A DNA stretch of 64,000 nt from Porphyra umbilicalis (taxonomy: Eukaryota; Rhodophyta; Bangiophyceae; Bangiales; Bangiaceae): contig KV919074.1 of the NCBI GenBank assembly GCA_002049455.2, positions 1 through 64,000 on the forward strand, given 5' to 3'. This document shows positions 39,072-49,055 of this stretch, piece after piece. Each line of letters opens with the position of its first letter. The first letter of the stretch is position 1. The position numbers and the translations under genes were made by a program. The notes beneath the pieces are model-generated. The model was given only the letters and a program-made list of their open reading frames with translations, searched no databases and was not told the origin of the DNA.

Positions 39072-41186
39072 ATGGACGATCCACTCGACGTTTCTGCGGA
39101 TGCGATGCTGGCGGACCCCATGGACGGCGAAGTTGCCACCGCGGTGGCGGCCCACATGCAGGCGCTGTGGCGCTATCGTCGTCGCATCCGCCGGTCGCGG
39201 CTCGGCCGGCGGCGGTATATTGGGTCTGTGCCTGGTCGCCGGCCGAACAAGAACCGTGATTTTCGATCAGGTTTGCGAGCTATTTTGAGGGACTATTTTG
39301 GATTGGACGGCTCCCCTCCCGTATACGACGAGGCGGACTTTGAGAGACGGTTCCGTGTGCCCAGGTCAGTGTTTTTGCGTATCTACCACGCCGTGAAGGG
39401 TCGCCCCTTCTTTGCGCAACGTATTAACGCGACGGGCAGACCGCAGGCACACCCCTTGCAAAAGGTGGTGGCTGCTTTCCGAGTGATTGCGTACGGAGAG
39501 GCGCCCGATCGAACTGATGAATACGTTCGTTTGTCCGCATCGACCATAGCTATGTCTGTTCGAGAGCTTCTACGTTTCATTGTGGATGAGTTGGGTCCGG
39601 CTTATTTGCGTCCCCCCACTCCGGCCGAGCTGGAGCGTATCCTGGAGCGCAATGCGCAACGGGGTTTGCCTGGGTGTATGGGATCGCTGGACTGCAGCCA
39701 TTGGGAGTGGGCGAACTGCCCCAAGGCGTTTGCCGGCATGTATCAGAATCGGCACGGCAAACGCTCTGTGGTAATGGAAACTGTTTGCGATGAGGACCTA
39801 TGGATATGGCATTTGTTTGTTGGTTGCCCTGGTTCTCAGAATGACCTCAATGTTATGCATGCTTCCCCTCTGTATTTGTCTGTGACGGGAGGCGAGTGGC
39901 CGCCTCGTACGTTTTCATACACAGCTAACGGCACCACCCGCACGCTCTTGTATTATCTGGTTGATGGAATTTACCCTCCCTTTGCATTTTTCGTGTCTCC
40001 GTTCCCCGACCCCACCACAGAAGTTGAGACGACATTCAACCGGCTCCAAGAAGCTTTGAGGAAAGATGTGGAACGGCTATATGCCGTTCTAACTGCACGC
40101 TTCCACATCGCTTTACACCCCGCACGGCATGTCACCGTCGAGTCAATGGTCACCGTCGCGAAGGCGGTGGCCATCTTACACAATATAGTGACGGAGAAGC
40201 GACGCGATGGGTACGTGTCACGCTCTCGAATGGCCGCCGCTGCCCAGGCGGCGGCCGGCGGTAGCGGCGGCGGAGGCGCAGTCGGTGGCGGAGCCGAGGG
40301 CGTGGGGAACGGGGCTGCTGAGATCCCGGCCGCGGCCGGTAGTGCGGCCGGTGCTGCGGCCGGCGACGGGGTTGGTGGGGGTGGCGGTGGTGGGACGGGT
40401 TTGGGTCCTGATGGTGGTGCTCCCGCCGCCGGTGTTGGCGCAGCCGGCGGCGGGGCTGGTGGGGGTGGCGGTGGTGAGACAGGTTTGGGTCCTGATGGTG
40501 GTGCTCCCGCCGCCGGTGTGGGCGCAGCCGGCGGTGGGGCTGGTGGGGGTGGCGGTGGTGAGACAGGTTTGGGTCCTGATGGTGGTGCTCCCGCCGCCGG
40601 TGTTGGCGCAGCCGGCGGTGGGGCTGGTGGGGGTGGCGGTGGTGAGACAGGTTTGGGTCCTGATGGTGGTGCTCCCGCCGCCGGTGTTGGCGCAGCCGGC
40701 GGCGGGGCTGGTGGGGGTGGCGGTGGTGGGACGGGTATGATGGCTGATGGTGGTGCTCCCGCCGCCGGTGTTGGCGCAGCTGGCGGCGGGGCTGGTGGGG
40801 GTGGGGGCGGTGGGACGGGTATGATAGCTGATGGTGGCAGCCAAGCCGCCGGTGTTGGCGCTGCCGGCGGCGGGGCCGCTGGTGGTGGGGGCGGTGGGAC
40901 GGATCCGACGGGAGGCGGAGGCAGCCACGCCGCCGGCGGCGGTGCGGCTGGAGGCAGTGCACAGAGCAATGCGAACAGTCCTGGGAGCAGCGACGGCCCG
41001 CCAGCGGGTGTGGCCGCCCCTGTCATCGCGCCGGCCGGCACGCTTCCTGCCGGAAGTTTTGGCCACGCGCTGAACGCTTGGGCGGAGGCACGGGACGAGG
41101 AGGAGCACGAACGCCTGAGGCATGACCTTGCTGAACACGTGTGGGTGGAGAGAAGCACGCTTCTTGCGCCCTACGTGGGGGTATAA
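39072..41186 (+). CDS. PIF/Harbinger transposase
   Basis: This 704-residue protein starts at ATG 39072. Residues ~35-180 are the N-terminal DNA-binding-like part (RDYFGLDG, FERRFRVPRSVF, INATGRPQAHPLQKVVAAF). Residues ~200-350 are the DDE nuclease: GSLDCSHWEW gives the first Asp (~206), GSQNDLNVM the second (~258), and DVERLYAVLTARF the Glu (~334). It cuts at the terminal inverted repeats and inserts at TWA. Residues ~385-650 are a Gly/Ala/Val tail with five or six 28-residue repeats (GETGLGPDGGAPAAGVGAAG). Such a tail is not part of the usual Harbinger transposase. All catalytic residues are present. Confidence 0.93.
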   Translation: MDDPLDVSADAMLADPMDGEVATAVAAHMQALWRYRRRIRRSRLGRRRYIGSVPGRRPNKNRDFRSGLRAILRDYFGLDGSPPVYDEADFERRFRVPRSVFLRIYHAVKGRPFFAQRINATGRPQAHPLQKVVAAFRVIAYGEAPDRTDEYVRLSASTIAMSVRELLRFIVDELGPAYLRPPTPAELERILERNAQRGLPGCMGSLDCSHWEWANCPKAFAGMYQNRHGKRSVVMETVCDEDLWIWHLFVGCPGSQNDLNVMHASPLYLSVTGGEWPPRTFSYTANGTTRTLLYYLVDGIYPPFAFFVSPFPDPTTEVETTFNRLQEALRKDVERLYAVLTARFHIALHPARHVTVESMVTVAKAVAILHNIVTEKRRDGYVSRSRMAAAAQAAAGGSGGGGAVGGGAEGVGNGAAEIPAAAGSAAGAAAGDGVGGGGGGGTGLGPDGGAPAAGVGAAGGGAGGGGGGETGLGPDGGAPAAGVGAAGGGAGGGGGGETGLGPDGGAPAAGVGAAGGGAGGGGGGETGLGPDGGAPAAGVGAAGGGAGGGGGGGTGMMADGGAPAAGVGAAGGGAGGGGGGGTGMIADGGSQAAGVGAAGGGAAGGGGGGTDPTGGGGSHAAGGGAAGGSAQSNANSPGSSDGPPAGVAAPVIAPAGTLPAGSFGHALNAWAEARDEEEHERLRHDLAEHVWVERSTLLAPYVGV
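40390..40900. repeat. 84-bp tandem repeat inside the transposase gene
   Basis: GAGACAGGTTTGGGTCCTGA recurs at 40476, 40560 and 40644, an 84-bp period, with diverged units on both sides. Each unit carries GCCGCCGG, about 11 bases, then CCGGCGGC, an inverted pair. Confidence 0.9.
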
Positions 41187-41880
41187 AAGGTTTTTTTTTT
41201 TCCCTGCTGCGCAGGGTTTTTTTTTCCTTCGATAACGTCGTCAGGAGAGGATCTTTTGGGGGGGCGGCGGTCAGGGTCGACGTCTGCATGTGACTGCCCC
41301 GCCGCTGGAGTTGGCGAGACGGGCGGCGCACGTGTGCGGCGGGCATGGAAAGGGGCGGATTGCCGCCGGCGTCGGTATTGTCGGCGGCGGCTCTGCGTGT
41401 CGGGGGGGGGGCGGCCACGGGGGGCGTCCACGTGTGAGTTCTCCGCCGCCGGCGTTGGCAAGACCGGCGGCGGGCGTGTCAGGCGGGGAGGGGTGCTGGT
41501 GTGTCGCCGCCGGCGTCGGTATGGCCGGCGGCGGCTCTGTGTTCACGGGGGGGGGGGCGGGGAAGGGAGACGTCCACGTGGGACTGCTCCGCCGCCGGCG
41601 TTGACAAGACCGGCGGCGGGTGTTTGGAGCGCGGAAGGGACCGGGCATGTTGCCGCCGGCGTCCGTGCGCCGACATGTGTGGGGGGTGTAGCGCTCGTCG
41701 CCAGTGTTTGTGTGAGGTAATCTTCAGTGGCAGGGAATGCAGGGGATCCACGAGGGGTGTTGCGCATTCGTGGTAGGATGCGCGGTGCACAGAAGTAGGA
41801 AAAAAAACCCTGCCCAACGGGGAAAAAAAACCTTTGGCACGCTAAAGAACAAAGCACATACACATCAAGCACTACAGGGA
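41187..41880. other. Spacer between convergent Harbinger genes, hairpin array
   Basis: No gene. At 41185-41227 and 41798-41836 lie inverted copies of a T-run / CCCTGC...GCAGGG / T-run block, likely 3'-end signals of the two converging genes. Between them GCCGCCGGCG is followed after 9-12 bases by its inverse at about 41362, 41453, 41505, 41591 and (half) 41655. Confidence 0.65.
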
Positions 41881-43299
41881 CTAGGAATGGTCATCGTCCC
41901 CACTGGCCTCTTGAACAGCACAGTCGGCGTCGTCCGCCGCCTTGTCGTGGTGCATGGGCACCAAGTACACCTCATCGTCGTCATCCAAAGTAGTCGACGC
42001 GGCAGCAAGTACCGCCGCCGCCTTCGCCTGCTTCGTCACCTGGGACCGAGCGCCACGGCTCGGCCTGCCTCGGCCGGTCGACTTGGGAACAGGATCTTTC
42101 GTCGCAGGCGCCGCCGGCGTGTTGTGCCCAGACGCCGGCGGCGATTGCACCTCGGACTCGACTGCCGCCGGCTTGTTGCCGGCCGGCGGCGGCGGATGCA
42201 CCTCCGACACGTCCGCCGGTGCGGTCGACGACCTCGCGTGCTCCTCGGACTCGACTGCCGCCGGATTGTTGCCGACCGGCGGCGGCGGATGCACCTCGGA
42301 CACGGCCACCGGTGCGGTCGACGATCCCGCGTCCGTCGCCAAGGCGGCGGCCGTCCCCGCCGGGCCCGACGACGGCGCCGGCGGGGACGAGGACAAGTCC
42401 ATGCCAGCCGCCGCCATCAGCTTGCGCGCGTGCATCTTGCGGAAGGCAATCGCCTCGGGGGTGTCGCGCATCTCCGCGGTGTTGAAAAACGCCACAGTTG
42501 TCCGCTCCGTCGTTGCCCGCGCCAGCGCCAGCAGAGCGTCCGAGCTGTCCTTGAGTGTCCGCGACGCGCGGATGTCCTCACTCATCTCCCGCTTGGCCGC
42601 CTTGGAACCGCGCGGACGTGACTGGAAGGCACCCGCCGCCGGCGGCCCGTTCTCCTCCTCGTCCGAGTCGCTTGGGGAGGCACGGCCGCCGGCAGACACG
42701 CTTGAGGAGCCGGCGCCGCCAGCGCCGCCGTCTGCGGCGGCGGCCCCGGCGGCGCCGCTAAACTTGTCGACGTGACGTAATACCCGCCAACACGACACCC
42801 ACGGGCAGGTCGTCTGCTTCGCCTTCCGCTTCGTTGTCTTGCCCTTCGCCTTGTCAGATGCCCGGTCCTTCCGCATCGCCTCGTAAATGTTGAGCCCGCA
42901 GAAGCGCGCCACAGCGGCGCTGATCAAATCCTCGTCGCTCAGGTTGCCTGTCAGCGACAGCCGCTTAACGGCCAAGTAGTGCGAGCCAAACTCGCTCACC
43001 CCTCTCCGGATCTTGTCCCACTGCTTCTGCACCCCCCCGACACCGCGCTCGGTGCGCCGTCGAGCGCCAGGGCGACCGGCCAATAGGCGCTTCCACTCCC
43101 CGACCACCTCCGCCCAAAAGGTTGTCCCAGTCTGGTCCGACCCCTTCACAGCGTCCAATGATGTAGACAGATAGGCCCGGCTGAGGGCCACCCGCTCCTC
43201 GTCCGTCCAGCCAGGCCCAGTCCCCATGGCAGCCGGCGCGTAGGTGGCGGCAAGCAGGTCGGCGCCCCCGCCGCCACCCACAGGTGGGGAAGGGGGCAT
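41881..43299 (-). CDS. Harbinger Myb/SANT-like DNA-binding protein
   Basis: The 472-residue frame starts at ATG 43299; a second ATG at 43227 sits just before the conserved domain and is an equally good start. Residues ~28-150 are the Myb/SANT-like (NAM-associated) domain of PIF/Harbinger ORF1: GWTDEERVALSRAYLS, FWAEVVGEWKRLL, QKQWDKIRRGVSEF, then a Cys/Trp motif (CPWVSCWRVLRHVDKFSG) at ~172-189. The rest is disordered, Pro/Ala/Ser-rich, with two near-identical stretches around SEVHPPPP. In this family the protein partners the transposase, binds subterminal motifs and brings the transposase to the nucleus and the ends. It lies 23 bp from the third gene on the same strand. Confidence 0.85.
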   Translation of the reverse strand: MPPSPPVGGGGGADLLAATYAPAAMGTGPGWTDEERVALSRAYLSTSLDAVKGSDQTGTTFWAEVVGEWKRLLAGRPGARRRTERGVGGVQKQWDKIRRGVSEFGSHYLAVKRLSLTGNLSDEDLISAAVARFCGLNIYEAMRKDRASDKAKGKTTKRKAKQTTCPWVSCWRVLRHVDKFSGAAGAAAADGGAGGAGSSSVSAGGRASPSDSDEEENGPPAAGAFQSRPRGSKAAKREMSEDIRASRTLKDSSDALLALARATTERTTVAFFNTAEMRDTPEAIAFRKMHARKLMAAAGMDLSSSPPAPSSGPAGTAAALATDAGSSTAPVAVSEVHPPPPVGNNPAAVESEEHARSSTAPADVSEVHPPPPAGNKPAAVESEVQSPPASGHNTPAAPATKDPVPKSTGRGRPSRGARSQVTKQAKAAAVLAAASTTLDDDDEVYLVPMHHDKAADDADCAVQEASGDDDHS

Positions 43300-43322
43300 G
43301 AACCGCCCGCCCCGGCGACCGC

Positions 43323-45827
43323 CTAGACGGACGTGCCACCGCCGCCGGCAGGTGATGCGCCGCCGCCGGCTGGCGGTGGTCGCGCAGCAGCCGGCGGCAC
43401 CTGCACGTTTGTGCGAAGCGCGTCGCCGCCGGTACCGGCGGCCGGTGATGAGCGGCCGCCGGCGGGCGGGGACGGAGCAGCAGCCGGCGGCACTTGTCCG
43501 TCGGTACGGCGCGCGTCCCCGCCGGTACCGGCAGCCGTTGATGCGCCGCCGCCGGCAAGCGTTGCTTGGGAAGCAGCCGGCGGCACTTGTCCGTTCGCGC
43601 GGGGCGCGTCGCCGCCCGTGCCGGCGGCCGGTGATGCGCCGCCGCCGGTACCGGCGGTCGGTGACGCGCCGCCGCCGGCAAGCGGTAGTTGGGCAACAGC
43701 CGGCGGCACTTGTCCGTTCACGCGGGGCGCGTCGCCCCCCGTACCGGCGGCCGGTGATGCGCCGCCGCCGGCGCGAGGCGCTCCGCCGCCGCCGGCAAGT
43801 GGGAATGGAGCACGAGCCGGCGGCACTTGTCCGTCGGTGCGGGGCGCGTCGCCGCCGGTACCGGCGACCGCTGATGAGCCGCCGCCGGCAAGCGGGGACG
43901 GGGCAGCTGCCGGCGGCACCTGTCCGTCGGCGCGGCGCGCGTCGCCGCCGGTACAGGCGGCCGGCGATGCGCCGCCGCCGGCTCGAAGCGATCCGCCGCC
44001 GCCGGCGAGTGGGGATGGGGCACGGGCCGGCGGCACTTGCCCGTCGGGGCGGGGCGCGACGCCGCCGGTACAGGCGGCCGGTGATGCGCCGCCGCCGGCT
44101 AGCGGCGATTGGGCAGCAGCCGGCGGCACTTGTCCGTTCGCGCGGGGCGCGTCGCCTCCCGTGCCGCCGGCCGGTGATGCGCTGCCAACGGTACCGGCGG
44201 CCGGTGACGAGCCGCCGCCGGGAAGCGGTGGTTGGGCAACAGCCGGCGGCAATTCTCCGTTTACACGGGGCGCGTCGCCCCCCTTACCGGCGGCCGGTGA
44301 TGCGCCGCCGCCGGATCGAGGCGATCCGCCGCCGCCGGCGAGCGGGGACGGAGCAACAGCCGGCGGCACTTGTCCGTCGGTGCGGGGCGCGTCGCCGCCG
44401 GTACCGGCGGCCGGTAACGCGCCGCCGCCGGCAAGCGGTGGTTGGGCAACAGCCGGCGGCACTTGTCCGTTCACGCGGGGCGCGTCGCCCCCCGTACCGG
44501 CGGCCGGTGACGCGCCGCCGCCGGCTCGAGGCGATCCGCCGCCGCCGGCGAGCGGGGACGAGGCAACAGCCGGCGGCACTTGTCCGTCTGTTCGGCGCGC
44601 GTCGCCGCCGGTACCGGCGGCCGGTGACGCGCCGCCGCCGGCTAGCGGCGATTGGGCAGCAGCCGGCGGCGCTGGACCGTCGCCGAAGGGCCCCCGACGC
44701 GCACCGTAGCCGCCGGCGTCCGGAAGTCTGCCACCGACCGGCGGCTGCCAATTGTCGCGGATCGGCTCAAAGGCGCCGGTCTCGGGGGGTCCTCCACCGG
44801 GCGGCCCCCAGTTGTTGTAGGGTCCCGCGTGGCCGGCGGCTTGACGACTTGCGTGACCTCCCGGCGGCCCCCAGTTGTCTTGGCGCGTCGCGTGGCCGCC
44901 GGATTGACGACTTGCTTGAACACCCGGCGGCCCCCAGTTGTCGTGGCGTGCAGTGTGGCCGCCGGCTTGACGACTTTCTTGGCCACCCGGCGGCCACCAA
45001 TCCTCGCTCAGTGGCCCAAAGCCGCCGGGCTAATGGGGACGCTGCCCGCCCGGCGGCACCCAGTTCCGCCTTGGCGAAGGCTGGCGATTGGGATGGAAGC
45101 CACCGCCGCCGTGGCCACCGGGCTGTTGATCTCCTTGACCTTGAGAGCCCGGCGGCGCCCACACGTCGCGGCGGGGAGATCCGTCCCTGTCCCGCGAGTC
45201 CCGTCCCCGGCCGCCGTAGTCGTGGTCCGGTTGGAACGACGGCTCCCAGTGGCCGCCGGCTTGAGAAGACCGACCAGCCGGCGACGCCCAGCCACAGCGG
45301 CGAGGAGACACTCGACGGCCGCCCGTATCCCACCTCCGACCGACGTGTCCGCCGTTGCCGTCGGGCGGTTGCTCCCAACGGCCGCCGGCTTGATTGCCCT
45401 TCCGAGGAGCCGGCGGCACCCACTCGTCACGCGGCGGCAGCGACGCCCGTCCCGCTCCCCCTCCCAAATGTCCGCCACCTTGGTTGGGATCAAACCTTGG
45501 TCCCGGTCCCCAGCTGCCGCGCGCCGGCAGTGACGACCGTCCCGCCCCCCCGGCCCAATTGCCGCCGCCCTGGTTCGGTGTAGCGTTGGGCGGCGGCACC
45601 CACGCGCCGCCAGCTACCGGCGGTCCTTGGCCAGCCGGCGGCGCACAGCTACCAGAGACAGGAAGCGCGGGCCCCCCGCGTGCTGGGGCCGACGTTGAGC
45701 AAGGTGGGCAGCCCGCGACGTGGCAGGAGCACGTGCACCGCGCGAGCACCGCGAGCCGCTCTTGATGGCGACGACGCTGGTCACGGCGACGCTCCGTGTC
45801 GCGCTCCCGGTCCGGCTTACGGGTCAT
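43323..45827 (-). CDS. Third Harbinger-borne gene: W-P-P-G and repeat-rich protein with in-frame TAG
   Basis: One frame runs from ATG 45827 to TAG 43323, 834 codons, broken only by TAG at 45030-45032 (codon 266). Part 1 starts MTRKPDRERDTERRRDQ, has a Cys cluster (CTCSCHVAGCPPC), then repeats with W-V-P-P, Q-x-G-G-x-W and Arg/Gly motifs. The same style continues after the TAG (DNWGPPGG, QESRQAGGH), then about 12 copies of GQVPPAVAxSPLAGGG...ASPAAGTGGDAPR. Style and frame on both sides of the TAG show one gene. A 30-nt GT...AG segment ends exactly at the TAG but is too short for a normal intron. Readthrough, nonsense mutation or RNA processing are options. No family is recognised; it looks like an intrinsically disordered nucleic-acid-binding protein. 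Confidence 0.6.
43325..44690. repeat. ~93/118-bp tandem repeat array with palindromes
   Basis: GGCGGCACTTGTCCG recurs at about 43486, 43579, 43702, 43819, 43912, 44030, 44122, 44362, 44454 and 44572. Spacings alternate between about 93 and about 118-123 bp, set by an extra GATCCGCCGCC block. Most units hold GCCGCCGGTACCGGCGGC, a perfect 18-bp palindrome in the copies at 43425, 44395 and 44607, and a near copy elsewhere. Confidence 0.88.
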
Positions 45828-47251
45828 GATCGGAAAGGGGGGGGGGGAAGAAGGCCGGCTTTTGAAGGCCGGAGGTGGAGACGGGGACAAGGGGGGAGCG
45901 GTGACCAGAGCACATGGGCGCGCCGCCGGAGCTCGCGGTACACCGGCGGCGTGTCGGTTGCAACAGGCGCGCGCGGGAGGCAAGAAGGAGAGAATCAGCA
46001 CGAGTGGGGCAGGGGGAGGAGGGGCAGGAGCCGCCGGCGTCTTCGGCTCAGGCACGCCGGCGGCAAGCACGTGATCGGTGTCGCGCAGGCGGTCGTTGGG
46101 CCAGAGGGCGGGAGGGCGGCGCGCCCCCGCGAGCTGCACCAGTGCTCGACCGTGCCCCCGGGACCCCTCGTGCGCGCTGGACGAGGGGGCGGGGCGGGGC
46201 GCAGGCCCGCAGCGGGCCCAAAACACACGAGGTGTCTTCGGAGCGCCCGAGGTGGACACGAACCCCGGGTGACGCCTCCCCAGCCGCAATGCGCGGTGAC
46301 CCGCGCGCCCTCCACGCACCCCCGCCCAATCCGCAGTGGTCACGGGGTGGCCCCAAATGACCGGTTGGGCGGAAGGGGGGCACACAGGACACAGGAAACA
46401 ACACAATCTGATCACGGGCCGGCTGACCCCTCGCCGCATCGAATCCGCCTCCCATCTGAGTTTTTCTAAACAATTCCGCGAGCCAATGACAAGGCTCCAT
46501 ACGACTACAACCTTTTCAATATTTCCCCATGTCAAGCAAACAAATCGTGAGACTGGTTGCGGGATCGGACCAGTTTTCTGGCGTCGGACCAGCGATACTG
46601 CCCCAATGGATTTTTGCACCAGCCCACCTCCAGGGACTGCCAACGCCTGGTCCAACGAACGGCGTCGGCCACCGTTGCTTCTGGAAGCACCCGAATGGCG
46701 CTTCGGGACGGACCGCGCGGTCCACGACTCGGGCTTGTCGCGACAGCGCATCGCATCACGCACCCGTTGAGGGAACCTCGACCAACGCCAATACCTCTGT
46801 TGTGTCCCGTGAGACTCGGGTTTGAGCCAAGTGTGCCAAGTTTCTCCCGCCATGCTGACTCTGGACGCGTGGTGCGACCACTTCGTCCGATGTTCACGAT
46901 TCGTGTCTCTCTATTTCAGACGTGTGTGCCAAAAGTGTATTTTATTGCCGCGATTTGGAAGGTTCCACTAGGATCATAGACACTTTGTCTGACGATCTCT
47001 GCCGCACGGCAGCCTTTTCGTCCGGTGTGTCTTGCCATCGAGACTGCTTCACGATATGCACGAATTTGGACCACTTGGGGACGAACGTTGCTGGGCGCGC
47101 ATCCCCCATCTTACTTTCCCCATCTGGTGATCATGTAGCCCTCGTTTCCGGTAACTCCAGGAGGGCAGAGGGCCCTCTTGGATGAGAAAAATGGGGGGCC
47201 GCTCACCGCCCTCCACGTAAGCAAACGTGGAATATTCCGTTTGGGGTTTCA
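45828..47251. other. Harbinger right subterminal region
   Basis: Probable promoter side of the minus-strand genes. Long frames continue in GC-rich sequence but lack protein character. At 47067-47095 a TIR-like copy (ACTTGGGGACGAACGTTG) lies 184 bp inside the true end. No gene is supported. Confidence 0.5.
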
Positions 47252-47282
47252 GAACTTGGGGGAGACGTTGTTGGGTGTGCTC
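47252..47282 (-). repeat. Harbinger right terminal inverted repeat
   Basis: 31 bp ending GTTGTTGGGTGTGCTC, followed by TTA (47283-47285). Confidence 0.95.
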
Positions 47283-47285
47283 TTA

Positions 47286-49055
47286 CGGTCCCAAACGGGC
47301 CGACCTTTTTGATTCAAGACGGTTCGGGCCAAGCACATTCACGTGTGCAAGAATTTTGAAAAATCTCGCACACGTGAACGTGCTCGGAAAGGAAATAACC
47401 TGTTGGGTGGCCCTGCATCTGGCACGCATGGTTGGCCCGCTTGTGTGGTTGCGTCAACGTAGCAGGCGCGCTGTGTCCGAAACTTCCTTGCGATCGTTGT
47501 GAGATGCGATCTGCCCACTCCAGATGCCGCGCTTCAAGCAATCTAATCACGACAGTTTTGGTGGCCCGTCAAGACAGCGGTGGTCAAATCACGGGTGCGC
47601 GACGGACTTGTATCAATATTTTGACCCAATCACGTGCACGTGCACGCGCCGCCAAGACACAGCTTCACCACCCTTGTCACGAAGGCGTTGCAAAAACTCG
47701 CTGATGTTCGTCACAAACGCTATTGCTGATCCCCGAAATTTGTCCTGGTGGACAGAGACTGACGTGCGGAACGACTCTCTCCACCAATCAGATGCACCCC
47801 TGGGACTGACTTGGTGCTCCTGATTGCTTACATGTGCCCACACAGCCTGGAAATCAACATCAGCTCCTCTTTTTTTCTGCACTTATGGCAAGCAGACAGT
47901 AAAAAATCTCAAGATCTCGCGTTGGCAGCTTGCTCCGTGCCCAGAAAAGTGGATCAAGCGGCAACAAACAGTGGGTTCTGCTGGATGCAAGGTCCTGGCA
48001 CCAAATGCAGGCTTTCTGTTGGCTTTGAGGCCTTCTTACTGTCGTTTTAAACCAATAGCGTGCTCTTATTCACAGTCTCTGTCCCCCAGGACAAAATTCG
48101 GGGAGCAGCATTATCACGAACGCCTGCCTTTTAGGGATGTCCAACTGCCTCAAATAATCCCATCAATCTGATCTACCGACAATCCGATCTTTTGCGAAAT
48201 ATTCTATGCGAAGCCAAATCGTGTGCGCTAGAAGACCCCTTATCTTAATTGCCAGCAAACTACATCATCTAATGCGCGTTTGTGTTAAATTAGAAAGTTT
48301 AGTTCGCAATCAAGACAGCGATGGATTGTATGCGTTGTGGGGTACTACCAATCGTGCGGTTCGGGCTGGTGCAAAAGCGAAACTGGTGGCCCGATATCCC
48401 CATTCAGTCGTTGTGATTGGACGGCTGAGATTTTGCCAGACCGTGCTGGAGATGTGTGACTGCGCCCCCCCGGTGGACCCTGGACCACGCTGTCACATAT
48501 CTGGCCTGCGCAGCCATCGTTGGTGAGCAGGCTCTTCAGGCGGCTGCGCTGTCACAAAGAGCGGCTGCGGCAGTTGTTGCCACGGCACGCGCCCAGGCGC
48601 GTGCGGCTGTGCGGCTGGGTCCCGCACCCCCAGCACGCCGCAAGACGGTTTTGGTCAGTGTTTTGGCTGTCGCCCACCCCCACGCCCGCAGCTGCGCGCC
48701 TCCCCGCCTCCCACGCGGGGGTGCAGCCAGGATCGCCACGCACCCACCCCCACGCCGCCGCGCTTGTTGCCCAACCAAACGCCGGCCCGCCGTCGTAGGC
48801 TCTGGAACACCCCGATTGTGGTGTGGTGTGTGCATCTCGACCGACGCCGGTCACCACGCTGGCCCGCTCGTCTGCCCTGTGCCTCCCCCCCATCGTCATC
48901 TCGTGTGTTTCCTTTGTCTACCACGTCTTGTTTCCCTGCATCTCGCGCGCCCTCTGTCGGGCGCTGGTGATTGTTTGGTTTGGCTCCTTCCTGGTCAACG
49001 GGCTGCGCCTCTGCCAGCGTACAACGGTGTTCCCCAACGCCCGCTTGGCATCATC
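47286..49055. other. Intergenic region upstream of UBAP2L-like gene A
   Basis: No gene is supported. Open frames at 48456-49055 run into exon 1 but look non-coding. The 5' UTR and promoter of gene A should lie in the last few hundred bases. Confidence 0.5.

Larger units (their letters stand above)
38299..47282. mobile_element. Complete PIF/Harbinger element carrying three genes (8.98 kb)
   Basis: The ends are 31-bp inverted repeats beginning GAGCACACCCAACAACGTC with one mismatch, flanked by TTA. The element encodes a transposase (39072-41186, +), a Myb/SANT-like protein (41881-43299, -) and a third, repeat-rich protein (43323-45827, -). Known Harbinger elements carry the first two. Convergent 3' ends share an inverted A/T-run hairpin (41185-41227 and 41798-41836). 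Inverted pairs of GCCGCCGG and CCGGCGGC occur throughout. The transposase frame is intact, so the element may be active. Confidence 0.95.

Noticed and set aside
43325..44690. CRISPR-like array of alternating spacing
   Set aside because: Units are similar throughout with no unique spacers, in a eukaryotic transposon; this is a tandem repeat.
43244..45583. 779-codon plus-strand frame over the Harbinger repeat array
   Set aside because: It is almost only R/P/A residues, mirroring the minus-strand gene; the minus frame continues into non-repetitive W-P-P-G sequence and is preferred.
45828..46853. Extension of the third Harbinger gene upstream to 46853
   Set aside because: The frame is open, but residues look like noise; the charged start at ATG 45827 is a better N-terminus.
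48456..49055. Upstream extension of UBAP2L-like gene A
   Set aside because: The frame is open but low in protein character and absent from the paralog as far as can be seen; ATG 49056 is preferred.
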